A DNA stretch of 64,000 bases from Pseudomonadota bacterium. Lineage in GTDB: Bacteria > Pseudomonadota > Gammaproteobacteria > Steroidobacterales > Steroidobacteraceae. A program made the translations under genes and the position numbers. Shown one piece after another: positions 25,464 through 33,323 of this stretch. The notes under the pieces are model-generated. The model was not told the origin of the DNA, did not search any database, and saw nothing but the letters and a program-made list of their open reading frames with translations. The stretch lies in assembly GCA_018241505.1 (NCBI GenBank), contig JAFEDS010000001.1, positions 1 to 64,000 of the forward strand. The letters run 5' to 3'. The first letter of the stretch is position 1. Each line of letters begins with the position of its first letter.

Positions 25464-26749
25464 GGCGCGAGCCCCGCCACGGTCATGAGCAGCGCGAGCC
25501 AGCCTGCTATCAAACTGCCCAGGGCGGGCAGCGCGAGTCTGAGGGCGAGCCGACGCCGGCCAAAGAGAGCGCTGATGACAACCTTTGCCAGAAGGTTGCT
25601 CGCGACTCCCGCCAGCAGGGCATAGGTTCCCGTCCGGGCGCCGAGCTCCGGCATGAGCCGCGCCATGGATACGGTCATGGCATCAACATCGACAATCCCC
25701 ATCGCGGCGGCGCCTGCGATCGCGCCGGTGGACCCATACCAGGTGTTGATCGCGCGCCCGCCCAGAATGAGTAGGCCCATGGTGGCAGCCATACCCAGCA
25801 CGGACCAGAAGCTGAACGGATTTCTGAATTGCGCCGCCGGCTCGCCCGGCGATCGCGCGCGCCCGTAGACGGATACGAGCGCAAAGCCAACATTCAGTAC
25901 CACGCCCGCCAGCAGAGCCGGCGCAACCAATAGCGCGAGACTCGGGTTGAGAACACCGGTTATGGCGGCAACTCTGACAAACGACACCGCAGTCGCAAGC
26001 GATGTGCCGGCTGCGAGAACTCGTGGCGATCCTTGATCCGAAGCCGACCGTTTGGCGTTGTCGAACGCCACGGCAGTCGATGATACGAGGCCACCTGCCG
26101 CGGCGGCTATCAGGATGCCACGATGCTCACCGAGTACCTTCACCGCGACGTATCCCACAAAGGAGACAGATGCGAGTGCGATGGCGATGATCCAGACTTC
26201 GCGCGGATTGACGCCACCGAATGGCCCGATCGGGCCGGGAGGAACGACGGGGAGTGCAATGAATGTCATCGCCAACAACAACAGCGCCGACTCGAACTCC
26301 AGGCGGGTGATTCGCTTTACCCACTCGTGCAGGCCCTGCCGAAAAATGAGCAATGCCGCCGCCGCGACCGCGGCGGCCGCCGCTATCCGGACATCGCCGA
26401 TAGCCGCATAGGCCCCCAGGACGAATGTCAGTAGCGCTGCAATTGTCGTGGTCGCGGAGTACCGCCCCGTGGCCTTGTTTTCCTCCAGACCGAAAAGCGT
26501 GATGACGGCCGCGAAGGCGAGGAAAGCTATGCCAAGAAAGACGCCTCCCTCCAGTGTCAGCGCGTGGCTCGGAGCGGATGCCAGTGCACCCAGTAACCCT
26601 CCCAGCAAGCCGCAGATGGCAAACGTGCGCACGCCGGCGGCTCTGCTGCCGGATTGCGCTTCCCGAGTGCTCCAACCGCGCTCCAACCCAATGAGCAAAC
26701 CCATTCCCAAGGCGAGCGCCACGCGCGACAGTTGATTGTCGAAACTCAT
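25460..26749 (-). CDS. MgtC/SapB and DUF4010 family membrane protein
   Basis: A 429-residue integral membrane protein. The N-terminal MgtC/SapB-like region (about residues 8-140) contains ALALGMGLLIGLERGW and VRTFAICGLLGGLLG, and the rest is DUF4010 (WIIAIALASVSFVGYVAVKVLG, AAAGGLVSSTAVAFDNAKRS, GSTGAIAGAAAMGIVDVDAMTVSMARL). About 12 helices are visible. Roles in divalent cation or acid adaptation are suggested for the family but unproven. It lies between the broken ppk2 (1 base upstream) and the hypothetical membrane protein (4-base overlap), forming one operon. Confidence 0.82.
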   Translation of the reverse strand: MSFDNQLSRVALALGMGLLIGLERGWSTREAQSGSRAAGVRTFAICGLLGGLLGALASAPSHALTLEGGVFLGIAFLAFAAVITLFGLEENKATGRYSATTTIAALLTFVLGAYAAIGDVRIAAAAAVAAAALLIFRQGLHEWVKRITRLEFESALLLLAMTFIALPVVPPGPIGPFGGVNPREVWIIAIALASVSFVGYVAVKVLGEHRGILIAAAAGGLVSSTAVAFDNAKRSASDQGSPRVLAAGTSLATAVSFVRVAAITGVLNPSLALLVAPALLAGVVLNVGFALVSVYGRARSPGEPAAQFRNPFSFWSVLGMAATMGLLILGGRAINTWYGSTGAIAGAAAMGIVDVDAMTVSMARLMPELGARTGTYALLAGVASNLLAKVVISALFGRRRLALRLALPALGSLIAGWLALLMTVAGLAP

Positions 26750-26750
26750 A

Positions 26751-27541
26751 CTATCTCGCCAGCCAACCCGAACTGATCAATTTGAGGTTGAATCTGCGCG
26801 CGACATCCGGTGCGACCCTCGCTGCCCGTCGCTTCGCCCCTGGATAGGGAATCCGCGTCAGGATGTCCTGGATGACACTCAAGCGAGCCTCGTGCTTGCA
26901 ATCGGCCCGGACTACAGTCCATGGGGCATCGGGATGATGCGTGCGAGTCAGCATCGCATCGCGTGCGCTGCTGTAGTCGCCCCAATGTGCCCGCGCGGCT
27001 TCATCCACCGGACTCAACTTCCATTGTTTCAGGGGGTCGCTGCGTCGCTCGCGCAGCCGCGCCGCTTGTTCGCGCTTGCTGACATCGAGGTAATACTTGA
27101 GCAGAATGATTCCCGAGCGCACGAGCATGCGTTCAAATTCCGGCACCGCCTGCAGGAAGGCCTCGGTCTGCTTACGGGTGCAATAACCCATAACGCGTTC
27201 GACCCCGGCCCGGTTGTACCAGCTTCGGTTGAACAGCACGTCTCCTGGCCGCAGGGCAGGTGCGGTGCGAAACGTTGAAAGTACCATTGGGTCTGTTCGC
27301 GATCACTGGGTCTGCCCAGAGCGACGATTCTGACTTCACGGGGACTCAGGTGCTCGGCGATGCGTTTGATCACGCCGTCCTTGCCGGCCGCATCTCGTCC
27401 CTCCACAATCACCAGAACCTTCGAGTGGTTGGCGATGACGTGCCTGTGCAACTTAACCAGCTCGATCTGCAAAGATCGGAGTGTGCGGTCATAGTGCTTT
27501 TTGCTCGCCTTCAATGCCATGCGCCAATGTGCTCGATACAC
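26751..27541 (-). pseudogene. ppk2: Polyphosphate kinase 2 broken by a frameshift
   Basis: Two minus-strand frames together spell one PPK2. The first (from 27541, or the more conserved ATG at 27520) holds the Walker A segment VIVEGRDAAGKDGVIKRIAEHLSPREVRIVALGRPSDREQTQWYFQRF and runs out of homology at HLP near 27265. The second takes over with DVLFNRSWYNRAGVERVMGYC, REQAARLRERRSDPLKQWKLSP and PWTVVRADCKHEARL to the stop at 26751. One missing base (or two extra) near 27260 explains the switch. The usual Walker B DRSWYNR is NRSWYNR here, losing a catalytic Asp, which supports real decay over sequencing error. It precedes the DUF4010 gene by 1 base. Confidence 0.85.
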
Positions 27542-27575
27542 TCATGGCCACGAATCAGGATTTCTACGGATCCGC

Positions 27576-27728
27576 CTACAGCACCCGGTCCACTGATCTG
27601 AGCTCGGGATACTCCCGCAGTAAGCGCAGTGCCGCGCGCGGCAGTTCTTCCAAGGGTTCGTCCGATGGGCCTGACAACATCTCGCAAATGAGCTTGCGAC
27701 GCATGTTCGGCGTCCAAAAGCTTATCAT
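27576..27728 (-). CDS. Possible 50-residue small protein
   Basis: An open frame from ATG 27726-27728 to TAG 27576 encodes 50 residues: a short basic start (WTPNMRRKLICEMLSG) and an amphipathic acidic/leucine-rich second half (EPLEELPRAALRLLREYPEL). There is no clear ribosome-binding site and no family I recognise. It lies between the BON gene and ppk2 on the same strand. Treat as tentative. Confidence 0.3.
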   Translation of the reverse strand: MISFWTPNMRRKLICEMLSGPSDEPLEELPRAALRLLREYPELRSVDRVL

Positions 27729-27758
27729 ATGGTTCGAGATGCCGACGATGGCCCTGAA

Positions 27759-28004
27759 TTACGGCCCGATGGCGCGGCTGCAGGAGCTGAGCGGTCTGAC
27801 GGTGATGTGATTCGCCACCGCCGTGACACCCCGAATGCGGCGGACTGCGATTTCTGCCCGGTATTTGGCTAGATAGCTGTCGGCGAAGCCGCTCAAAGTC
27901 ACATCGCCGTTGTTGACATCGAGGGCGATGTCTGTTTCGTTGATATTGGAGGCTGAGCGCAACTTCGACTCGATCGCGAGCTTGATCTTGCGGTCTGATT
28001 TCAT
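27759..28004 (-). CDS. BON domain protein
   Basis: An 81-residue protein made of one BON domain: KIKLAIESKLRSASNINETDIALDVNNGDVTLSGFADSYLAKYRAEIAVRRIRGVTAVANHITV. BON domains occur in OsmY-type stress proteins and bind phospholipid or other surfaces. No signal peptide is visible, so this one may be cytoplasmic or the export signal is absent. The ATG at 28004 is chosen because AGGAGA precedes it at good spacing; an upstream extension to 28073 is unconserved. TACGTA lies 54 bases upstream. Confidence 0.8.
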   Translation of the reverse strand: MKSDRKIKLAIESKLRSASNINETDIALDVNNGDVTLSGFADSYLAKYRAEIAVRRIRGVTAVANHITVRPLSSCSRAIGP

Positions 28005-28056
28005 TTCGGTCTCCTGGCAGCCACGCTCATCATCGCTCAACCATCGCATCGGGAGG

Positions 28057-28064
28057 ATACGTAC
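28057..28064 (+). promoter_or_regulatory. ATACGTAC element upstream of the BON gene
   Basis: TACGTA at 28058-28063, 54 bases upstream of the BON start at 28004 (minus). It fits the recurrent candidate FixJ-type elements. Confidence 0.3.
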
Positions 28065-28090
28065 TGAACGCACCGGTCCTGCAGGACCGA

Positions 28091-28290
28091 TCAGGCCTGC
28101 GACGCGGCTGCCTGTATCGAGTCGACCGCCTTTTCCGCAATCATGATAGTGGGAGCATTCGTGTTCCCCCAGTGCTCAGCGGATTGCGAAAGCGCAGATC
28201 CTCAACGGACAACGGGCCGCCGACTCCGTGGTATTGATCGGCACCGCGAGACTGGTCCTCCGCCTTGCGGAAGTAGGGTAATACCGCCTC
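28091..28290 (-). pseudogene. Remnant of a GMC-family oxidoreductase
   Basis: On the minus strand, VLPYFRKAEDQSRGADQYHGVGGPLSVEDLRFRNPLS is the middle of a GMC flavoprotein (choline dehydrogenase type). Directly after it, in another frame, NTNAPTIMIAEKAVDSIQAA and ASQA end at a TGA (28091-28093), which is the GMC C-terminus. Some 350-400 intervening residues and the FAD-binding N-terminus are absent, so only two scraps joined by a large deletion remain. Confidence 0.75.
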
Positions 28291-28403
28291 ATCGACAAAC
28301 CGCAGCGGCTCGCGACGCTCCTGGGCGTGCTCGCCCAACTGGCGTGCCGAGCCATTCGAGTTGGAGTTGAAGTCCAATACTCTACATGGGAGAGTGGATC
28401 ACA

Positions 28404-28976
28404 ATGGTTACCGACCCCCTGGAAACGTCGCGCCCTCTACATGAACCGGGCCGTTACGGAACGCCTGCAATCGTGCTTCATTGGCTCACTTTCGCTCTTG
28501 TGGTCATCGTCGGTGTCCTCGGGCTCCTGCACGATGACTGGCCGAAACAGACGCAGTCATTCTGGATCAACATGCATGCCGTGCTGGGGACGTTTCTCTG
28601 GCTCATGCTGCTGGCCCGGCTTACCTGGCGGATTCGCCAACCGCCACCACCGGCTGCGGCAAACCTGAGTCGTTTCGCGCTCCGGTTTTCCAGCCCGGTG
28701 CACATGGCCCTCTATGCGCTGCTGTTCGTCATCCCCCTGGTGGGGTTCGTCACCTTCGTCTATCACGGTCGGGTGTTCGATTTTGGCTTTTTCCAGATCG
28801 ATTTCGGTATCGAAAAGAACCGCGCCGTCTTCCATCCGACGGAAGATATTCACGGTTACCTGGCGTACGCACTCTTTGCGTTGGCAACATTGCATGCCGC
28901 GGCCGCGCTTTGGCACCATTTCTACCTGCGAGATGGAGTTCTGCAGCGAATGTGCTTGTCGCGCCGCAAAATGTGA
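28404..28976 (+). CDS. Cytochrome b561-family membrane protein
   Basis: Di-haem b-type membrane cytochrome (190 residues) of the bacterial b561 (CybB-like) family, proposed to take electrons from quinol. Four helices carry the expected histidines: TPAIVLHWLTFALVVIVGVLGLL, INMHAVLGTFLWLMLLARLTWR, SPVHMALYALLFVIPLVGFV and EDIHGYLAYALFALATLHAAAALWHHF. The ATG at 28404 is used because GGGAGAG lies about 9 bases upstream, although an earlier in-frame ATG is at 28386. It converges on the beta-helix gene (19-base gap). Confidence 0.85.
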   Translation: MVTDPLETSRPLHEPGRYGTPAIVLHWLTFALVVIVGVLGLLHDDWPKQTQSFWINMHAVLGTFLWLMLLARLTWRIRQPPPPAAANLSRFALRFSSPVHMALYALLFVIPLVGFVTFVYHGRVFDFGFFQIDFGIEKNRAVFHPTEDIHGYLAYALFALATLHAAAALWHHFYLRDGVLQRMCLSRRKM

Positions 28977-28995
28977 GCCTCGCAACAGCGGCCTT

Positions 28996-30255
28996 TCAGG
29001 GCCGGATGGGGAACAGCGTTGTCGCAAACGGCGTCACCTTTGTTGTGACCGTGCTGAAGAAATCGCAACCCTTTCCACCGTTGTCCGCGGGGTCCGGTCC
29101 GGGCCCCCGCGCGCTGCCCCAATAGTTATTTGTGGCGTCCGCGGGCTGGTCCATACCGACGTTGATAACTCCGCAGTTCGGGCTATCGAGCACAGGCCCG
29201 GGGTTGTTTGAGACACCGCTGTTTCCATAGATATTGTTCGTGCGGATTACAATGTTGTCATTGAACCCGAGCATGAACACCCCCGCGCCGGTATTTCCGA
29301 CGATCGTGTTGTCCCTGATCCGAACGGACTGGCTCAGGCCCTGAATGGCAATGCCGTGGCCAATGTTGCCGGTTACGGTGTTGTTACGGATCTCTGCGTC
29401 GAAGACGCCCGACAGCCGCACTCCCGCGCCGTTGTTGCTGGAAACACTATTGATCAAAAGTGCGTGAAAGCTCGGTCCGCGGAATTCATATCCGCCACCC
29501 GCGTTGCCTGAGGCCGTGTTTTCAGTTACCAACACCGTTTCGCCGACTCCGCGCATTTCGTCGTGAGAAGCGCTGAAGCCGACATCATTTTGTATTGCAG
29601 TGTTGCCGCGGAGTGTCACAGTCAGGGGAATGGGAAACGGCGTGTAGGACTGGTCGATGACTTCAACGTCGAACCCGCTCCGGCGATTGCCACGCGCAAT
29701 GTTGCCTATGATTGTTCCAGCGGAAACCGATGATGTGACGTGCACCCCGTCACCGCCACTTCCCGCGATAGTGAAACCAGCTCCATCCGCTCCGAGTGTT
29801 GTCCCCGTACTGGTAATGCTGATGACATTGTTCACCATTCCGTCGGCCGACTCCGGGTCCGCCCGGCGGTTGTTGCCGGCATCGATGATGGTGTCATCGG
29901 CGCCGTGTAGCGACAGAATCTTGATCGCTTTGTTGACACAAATGAGGCAGGTGCGGCCGTTCCCATCGGTGCCCGGTCGTTCCTCTCCCGGACCGGTAAA
30001 AGCTCCGTCTCCGTTCAGGTCGCCATACAGGCCGGCACCGACCTCGATCACGTCGCTTGGGTTGGCTTTCGCAACGGCAGCGCCTATGGAACGGCATGGT
30101 TTGTCTCGCGTGCCACAGGACGCCCCATCCAATCCTTGATTGGAAACCCACCAGGTGGTGCTCGACGCGAATACGGCAGGGGCGGCGATCACGGCGGCAA
30201 GGACGAGACCGTTGGTTGGGAGATTAGATTTCCGACGCAAGGCGTGCGGGTTCAT
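28996..30255 (-). CDS. Secreted right-handed beta-helix repeat protein (paralogue 1)
   Basis: A 419-residue exported protein. After a signal peptide ending near AVFASS comes a pectate-lyase-like cap with TKPC-type KPCRSIGAAVAKANPSDVIEVGAGLYGD and a Ca-binding-like LNGDGAFTGPGEE, then about ten Asn-rich coils (GNIARGNRRSGFDV, GNTAIQNDVGFSAS, NNTVTGNIGHGIAI, DNTIVGNTGAGVFM, TNNIYGN) and a closing NNYWGSARGPGPDPAD. No catalytic site is recognisable. The protein at 51042-52295 has the same architecture. GGAG 9 bases upstream supports the ATG at 30255. Confidence 0.8.
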   Translation of the reverse strand: MNPHALRRKSNLPTNGLVLAAVIAAPAVFASSTTWWVSNQGLDGASCGTRDKPCRSIGAAVAKANPSDVIEVGAGLYGDLNGDGAFTGPGEERPGTDGNGRTCLICVNKAIKILSLHGADDTIIDAGNNRRADPESADGMVNNVISITSTGTTLGADGAGFTIAGSGGDGVHVTSSVSAGTIIGNIARGNRRSGFDVEVIDQSYTPFPIPLTVTLRGNTAIQNDVGFSASHDEMRGVGETVLVTENTASGNAGGGYEFRGPSFHALLINSVSSNNGAGVRLSGVFDAEIRNNTVTGNIGHGIAIQGLSQSVRIRDNTIVGNTGAGVFMLGFNDNIVIRTNNIYGNSGVSNNPGPVLDSPNCGVINVGMDQPADATNNYWGSARGPGPDPADNGGKGCDFFSTVTTKVTPFATTLFPIRP

Positions 30256-30329
30256 GGGCGCTGCTCCAGGTGTCACGGGAGACCTGGTGCGACGTTTACT
30301 CGAAACGGCGAGCAGCGCTATTCGTGCTT

Positions 30330-30337
30330 GTACGTAG
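30330..30337 (+). promoter_or_regulatory. GTACGTAG element upstream of the beta-helix gene
   Basis: GTACGTAG is an exact match to the FixJ GTA(A/C)GTAG element. It lies 75 bases upstream of the beta-helix start (30255, minus) and just past the stop of the VOC gene. Confidence 0.4.
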
Positions 30338-30369
30338 CGCGAGCCTACCTGTCGAACGCTCGGCTCGTC

Positions 30370-30750
30370 TCACTCCCAACGGTTGGCGTTCTTCGGAAAC
30401 CCCGGCCGCTGAATCTTGACAACGCAGAAGCGCTGTCCGGTGGGTGCCTGCATTACAACCCAACGTTCCAGCCGCTTTGACACCGTGGCCCCCAGCTTCT
30501 CCAGGCGCGCCACTTCCGCAGCAATATCGTCCGTCTCAATGTCCACGTGCACGCGACTCTCGTGATCGACGCGCTGAATCTGGACGATCGGTTCATCAGG
30601 CGGAGTCTCCAACATGACATAGTTGCCGCGCGTACCGGGATGACTGCGATCGATGGGCCGGCCCAACGCATCAGCCCAGAAGCGGGCGGCCTCCTCAACA
30701 TTGGAAGCGTTGCAGTCGATCAGCAGGGCACAGAGCCGGGAATGATGCAT
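30370..30750 (-). CDS. VOC-family (glyoxalase-fold) protein
   Basis: A 126-residue vicinal-oxygen-chelate fold protein: LCALLIDCNASNVEEAARFWADALGRPID, RGNYVMLETPPDEPIVQIQRV, ESRVHVDIETDDIAAEVARLEKLGATV and MQAPTGQRFCVVKIQRPGFP. This is the glyoxalase-like subgroup often annotated as lacking a known reaction; metal ligands cannot be assigned with confidence. The ATG at 30750 is preceded by GAGGAT; an upstream extension to 30819 is unconserved. Confidence 0.8.
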   Translation of the reverse strand: MHHSRLCALLIDCNASNVEEAARFWADALGRPIDRSHPGTRGNYVMLETPPDEPIVQIQRVDHESRVHVDIETDDIAAEVARLEKLGATVSKRLERWVVMQAPTGQRFCVVKIQRPGFPKNANRWE

Positions 30751-30830
30751 GAGCGGATCCTCGCAAGTGACGTGAGCTAGAATGGCGCTGACCGCTAAGA
30801 TACCGCCCCCACGGTACACCGTGCGCAGTC

Positions 30831-32117
30831 ATGACCGAACTACTGATTCACAACGAGTGGGCCCTCGCTGATGGCACAGTCGTCGAGGAGCTGACCGATC
30901 CGGCCACCCGCAAGTCGCTGGAGCAGGTCCGCTGCGCCAGTCCCACCCAGCGCGAACAGGCCCTCGATGCCGCGCAGAATGCGCTAGGAAGCTGGGCGCG
31001 GCGTTCCGCCGATGAGCGCGCCGCCATGATTGCGGCAATGGTCGATGAGATCCGCCAAGCTGCAGGGGCGTTGGCCGAGCGACAAGCCGTCGAGTCCGGG
31101 CAGCCACTGCGCGAGTGTCAGGATCTGGTGGCAAGCGCCATCCGCCGCTGGCGAAGCACCGCCGCGCCCGATCGCGAGCAGCCTCCGGGCGCCCACCAGC
31201 GGCGCCTGCCACACCAATCCCTATGGCCCTTCTGGGACGGCATCCTGAATTCGATAGCCGCCGGATCGACGCTCGTCTGCGAGCTGCCCGCGGATCGATC
31301 ACTGACTGCCCTCGCCATTGCCCGTTGCGCGCACCAGCTCCCACCTGGGGTTCTAAACGTGGTCACCGTTGAGCCGGAGGAGGCAAGCTCAGATGCTGCG
31401 ACCGATTTTCTCTTCGTCAGTCAGGATGCCTACCTCGATGTGGCGGTTGCAGGTGCGGCCGCCTTGCGGCTGTATCACGCCGGCCAGCGGCGGGGACAGA
31501 GTGTGCGGATTCATGTGGAGGCACCGATGGCCTATCGCTTTGCGGACCGCCTTCACGAGTACCTGGCGTTTCTGGAGGCAGGCGACCCGCGGAAAGCCGT
31601 CACTGACCTCGGGCCCCTCTACTGCGAAGCAGCCCTGGATCGCGCGATCGAACAAATCAGCGCTACATTGAAGCGAGGCGCACTGGTCAAACTCGGCGGC
31701 CGCCCCTATCAGCCCTGGGGCCTGCGCGGCTATTTCCTGCAGCCGACCTTGTTGGTGGAGGGTTCCGGGAATGAGCGAGCGCCGCTCGAGGCGATTTCGG
31801 CTCCGGTGGTCATCGTCTCCCCCGCCACTGACATCGGCACGGCACTGCGCGAAACACCCAATCCGCGGTGTCTCACGGCATTTGTGCATCCGGCACCGGT
31901 CGAATTGCAGAAGCTCGAGCTTTCACTCCGTGACGCAGCGTTTGAGCCGCGCATCAGGGCCTACACGCCGAACGTCGACCGCGCCTGGGATCATGCGGTG
32001 GCTGCCGGGAATGGAGGCAGCACGCGCCATCCGGCGGGAGCCCTCGACCTCGAAGTGATCAGCGCGCCCCAGTTGGATTGGTTCCCCTATAAGAGTCGCC
32101 GCGGAATCAAGCTTTGA
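30831..32117 (+). CDS. Aldehyde-dehydrogenase-like pseudoenzyme
   Basis: A 428-residue ALDH-fold protein with the usual order of segments: N-terminal TREQALDAAQ-like helix, FWDGILNSIAAGSTLVCELPAD (cofactor region), HQLPPGVLNVVT, then directly DFLFVSQDAYLDVAVAGAAALRLYHAGQRRGQSVRIHV. Two essentials are missing: the FTGS...ELGGK stretch with the general-base Glu appears deleted (about 40 residues shorter there), and the catalytic Cys of the GQxC motif is Arg (GQRRGQ). It therefore cannot be a normal dehydrogenase. Its stop overlaps the start of the Fe-S protein gene, so it is likely kept for a structural or regulatory role with its neighbours. Confidence 0.7.
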   Translation: MTELLIHNEWALADGTVVEELTDPATRKSLEQVRCASPTQREQALDAAQNALGSWARRSADERAAMIAAMVDEIRQAAGALAERQAVESGQPLRECQDLVASAIRRWRSTAAPDREQPPGAHQRRLPHQSLWPFWDGILNSIAAGSTLVCELPADRSLTALAIARCAHQLPPGVLNVVTVEPEEASSDAATDFLFVSQDAYLDVAVAGAAALRLYHAGQRRGQSVRIHVEAPMAYRFADRLHEYLAFLEAGDPRKAVTDLGPLYCEAALDRAIEQISATLKRGALVKLGGRPYQPWGLRGYFLQPTLLVEGSGNERAPLEAISAPVVIVSPATDIGTALRETPNPRCLTAFVHPAPVELQKLELSLRDAAFEPRIRAYTPNVDRAWDHAVAAGNGGSTRHPAGALDLEVISAPQLDWFPYKSRRGIKL

Positions 32118-32821
32118 TCCCCACCTTCGAAGACCTGCAACACCGGTTTGAATCCGCGGGCCTGAGCGTGCGCGGCGGATTTCATCCGCAATCCGCCGAC
32201 TCACTCCCCGACATCAACGGCCGTCCCGCGCAGACTTTGATCATGCTGGGTTTCACGGGGTCGCAGAACTGGCCGACTTTCACCAGCAGTGTGGAATATC
32301 GCGACGGCCGCGCCAATCCACTCGACCGCTGGTCGATGCGTGTAGTCGATGCACTGGCTGTGCAGCTCGAGGGTAGGGCGTTCTATCCATCCGACGGTCC
32401 ACCTTGGCGGCCGTTTCAAAACTGGGCCCGGCGTGCAATGACGTTATATGTATCTCCGCTTGGCGTGCTCATCGATCGGCAGTTTGGACTGTGGCATTCG
32501 TATCGGGCCGCGTTGGCGCTGCCCGTCACAATAGATCTGCCTGCACCCTTGCCGTGGCCGAATCCGTGCGCAAGCTGTGAAGCGAAGCCCTGTTTGAGCA
32601 CGTGTCCGGTCGGGGCCGTGCAACCCGGTGCATTTGGTGTCGACACTTGCCGGAGTTATGTCAGAACGACCGCTACCTGCAGCGCAGGTTGCGTGGCCCG
32701 CAGGTCTTGTCCAGTGGGCGCGGAACACGCCTATACTCCAACGCAGGCGAATTTTTACATGCGGGCTTTTGCGGGGACGGACGCAGTGCACACGGAGAAA
32801 GGGCCCCCGGCCCGCCAATGA
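32114..32821 (+). CDS. 4Fe-4S ferredoxin-like protein
   Basis: A 235-residue protein with a C-terminal ferredoxin-type Cys pattern: CASCEAKPCLSTCPVGAV then CRSYVRTTATC, CVARRSCPVG, enough for one or two [4Fe-4S] clusters. The N-terminal 140 residues (MLGFTGSQNWPTFTSSVEY, DRQFGLWHSYRAALAL) resemble the helper domain seen in epoxyqueuosine-reductase-like proteins but lack a cobalamin domain I can identify. Translation begins at TTG 32114, overlapping the stop of the ALDH-like gene, and its stop overlaps the next ATG, so three genes are coupled. Electron donor and acceptor are unknown. Confidence 0.7.
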   Translation: MIPTFEDLQHRFESAGLSVRGGFHPQSADSLPDINGRPAQTLIMLGFTGSQNWPTFTSSVEYRDGRANPLDRWSMRVVDALAVQLEGRAFYPSDGPPWRPFQNWARRAMTLYVSPLGVLIDRQFGLWHSYRAALALPVTIDLPAPLPWPNPCASCEAKPCLSTCPVGAVQPGAFGVDTCRSYVRTTATCSAGCVARRSCPVGAEHAYTPTQANFYMRAFAGTDAVHTEKGPPARQ

Positions 32822-33315
32822 GCTGGATTGCGTTGAGCAACGCCATGATCCTGCTGATCGTGGCCAACCTGATGCCGTGGGCACTGGGACGGATGTGCGG
32901 CTCACGCTGGGCTGCGCCCATCGACGGCGGCAAGATCTGGCGCGACGGGCGTCGAGTATTGGGTCCGCACAAGACCTGGCGTGGCCTGGCGGGTTCGCTC
33001 CTGGGCTGTGCAGGCGCGGCGGCCCTGCTGGGATTGCCTTGGTGGTTCGGAGTGCGGTTCGCCGGCCTGTCAATGCTGGGTGATGCCATTTCCAGTGCGT
33101 TGAAGCGGCGCCGCGGGCGTGAGCCTGGACAGGATGATGTCGGGCTCGATCAGCTACCGGAGGCGCTGCTGCCATTGATCGTGTCCCGCCACACACTGAA
33201 CCTGGGGTGGGGGGACATCATCCTGGTGACCCTGGTGTTTGCCGTCCTGGATTTGATCAGCCTGCGTGTTCGCAAGCCCCGTCGGCGCCCGGTTGAGGCC
33301 GACGAGGGCACCTAG
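32818..33315 (+). CDS. CDP-archaeol synthase-like (CarS/DUF46) membrane protein
   Basis: A 165-residue membrane protein with four hydrophobic segments. VLGPHKTWRGLAGSLLG and GDAISSALKRRRGREPGQDDVGLDQLPEALLPLIV match the signature of the CarS/CTP-transferase family, which makes CDP-activated lipids from CTP and a lipid phosphate. Bacterial homologues have no settled substrate. It overlaps the Fe-S gene by 4 bases (ATGA). Its pairing with an ALDH-like pseudoenzyme and a ferredoxin is not one I recognise. Confidence 0.7.
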   Translation: MSWIALSNAMILLIVANLMPWALGRMCGSRWAAPIDGGKIWRDGRRVLGPHKTWRGLAGSLLGCAGAAALLGLPWWFGVRFAGLSMLGDAISSALKRRRGREPGQDDVGLDQLPEALLPLIVSRHTLNLGWGDIILVTLVFAVLDLISLRVRKPRRRPVEADEGT

Positions 33316-33323
33316 CCGTGAGG

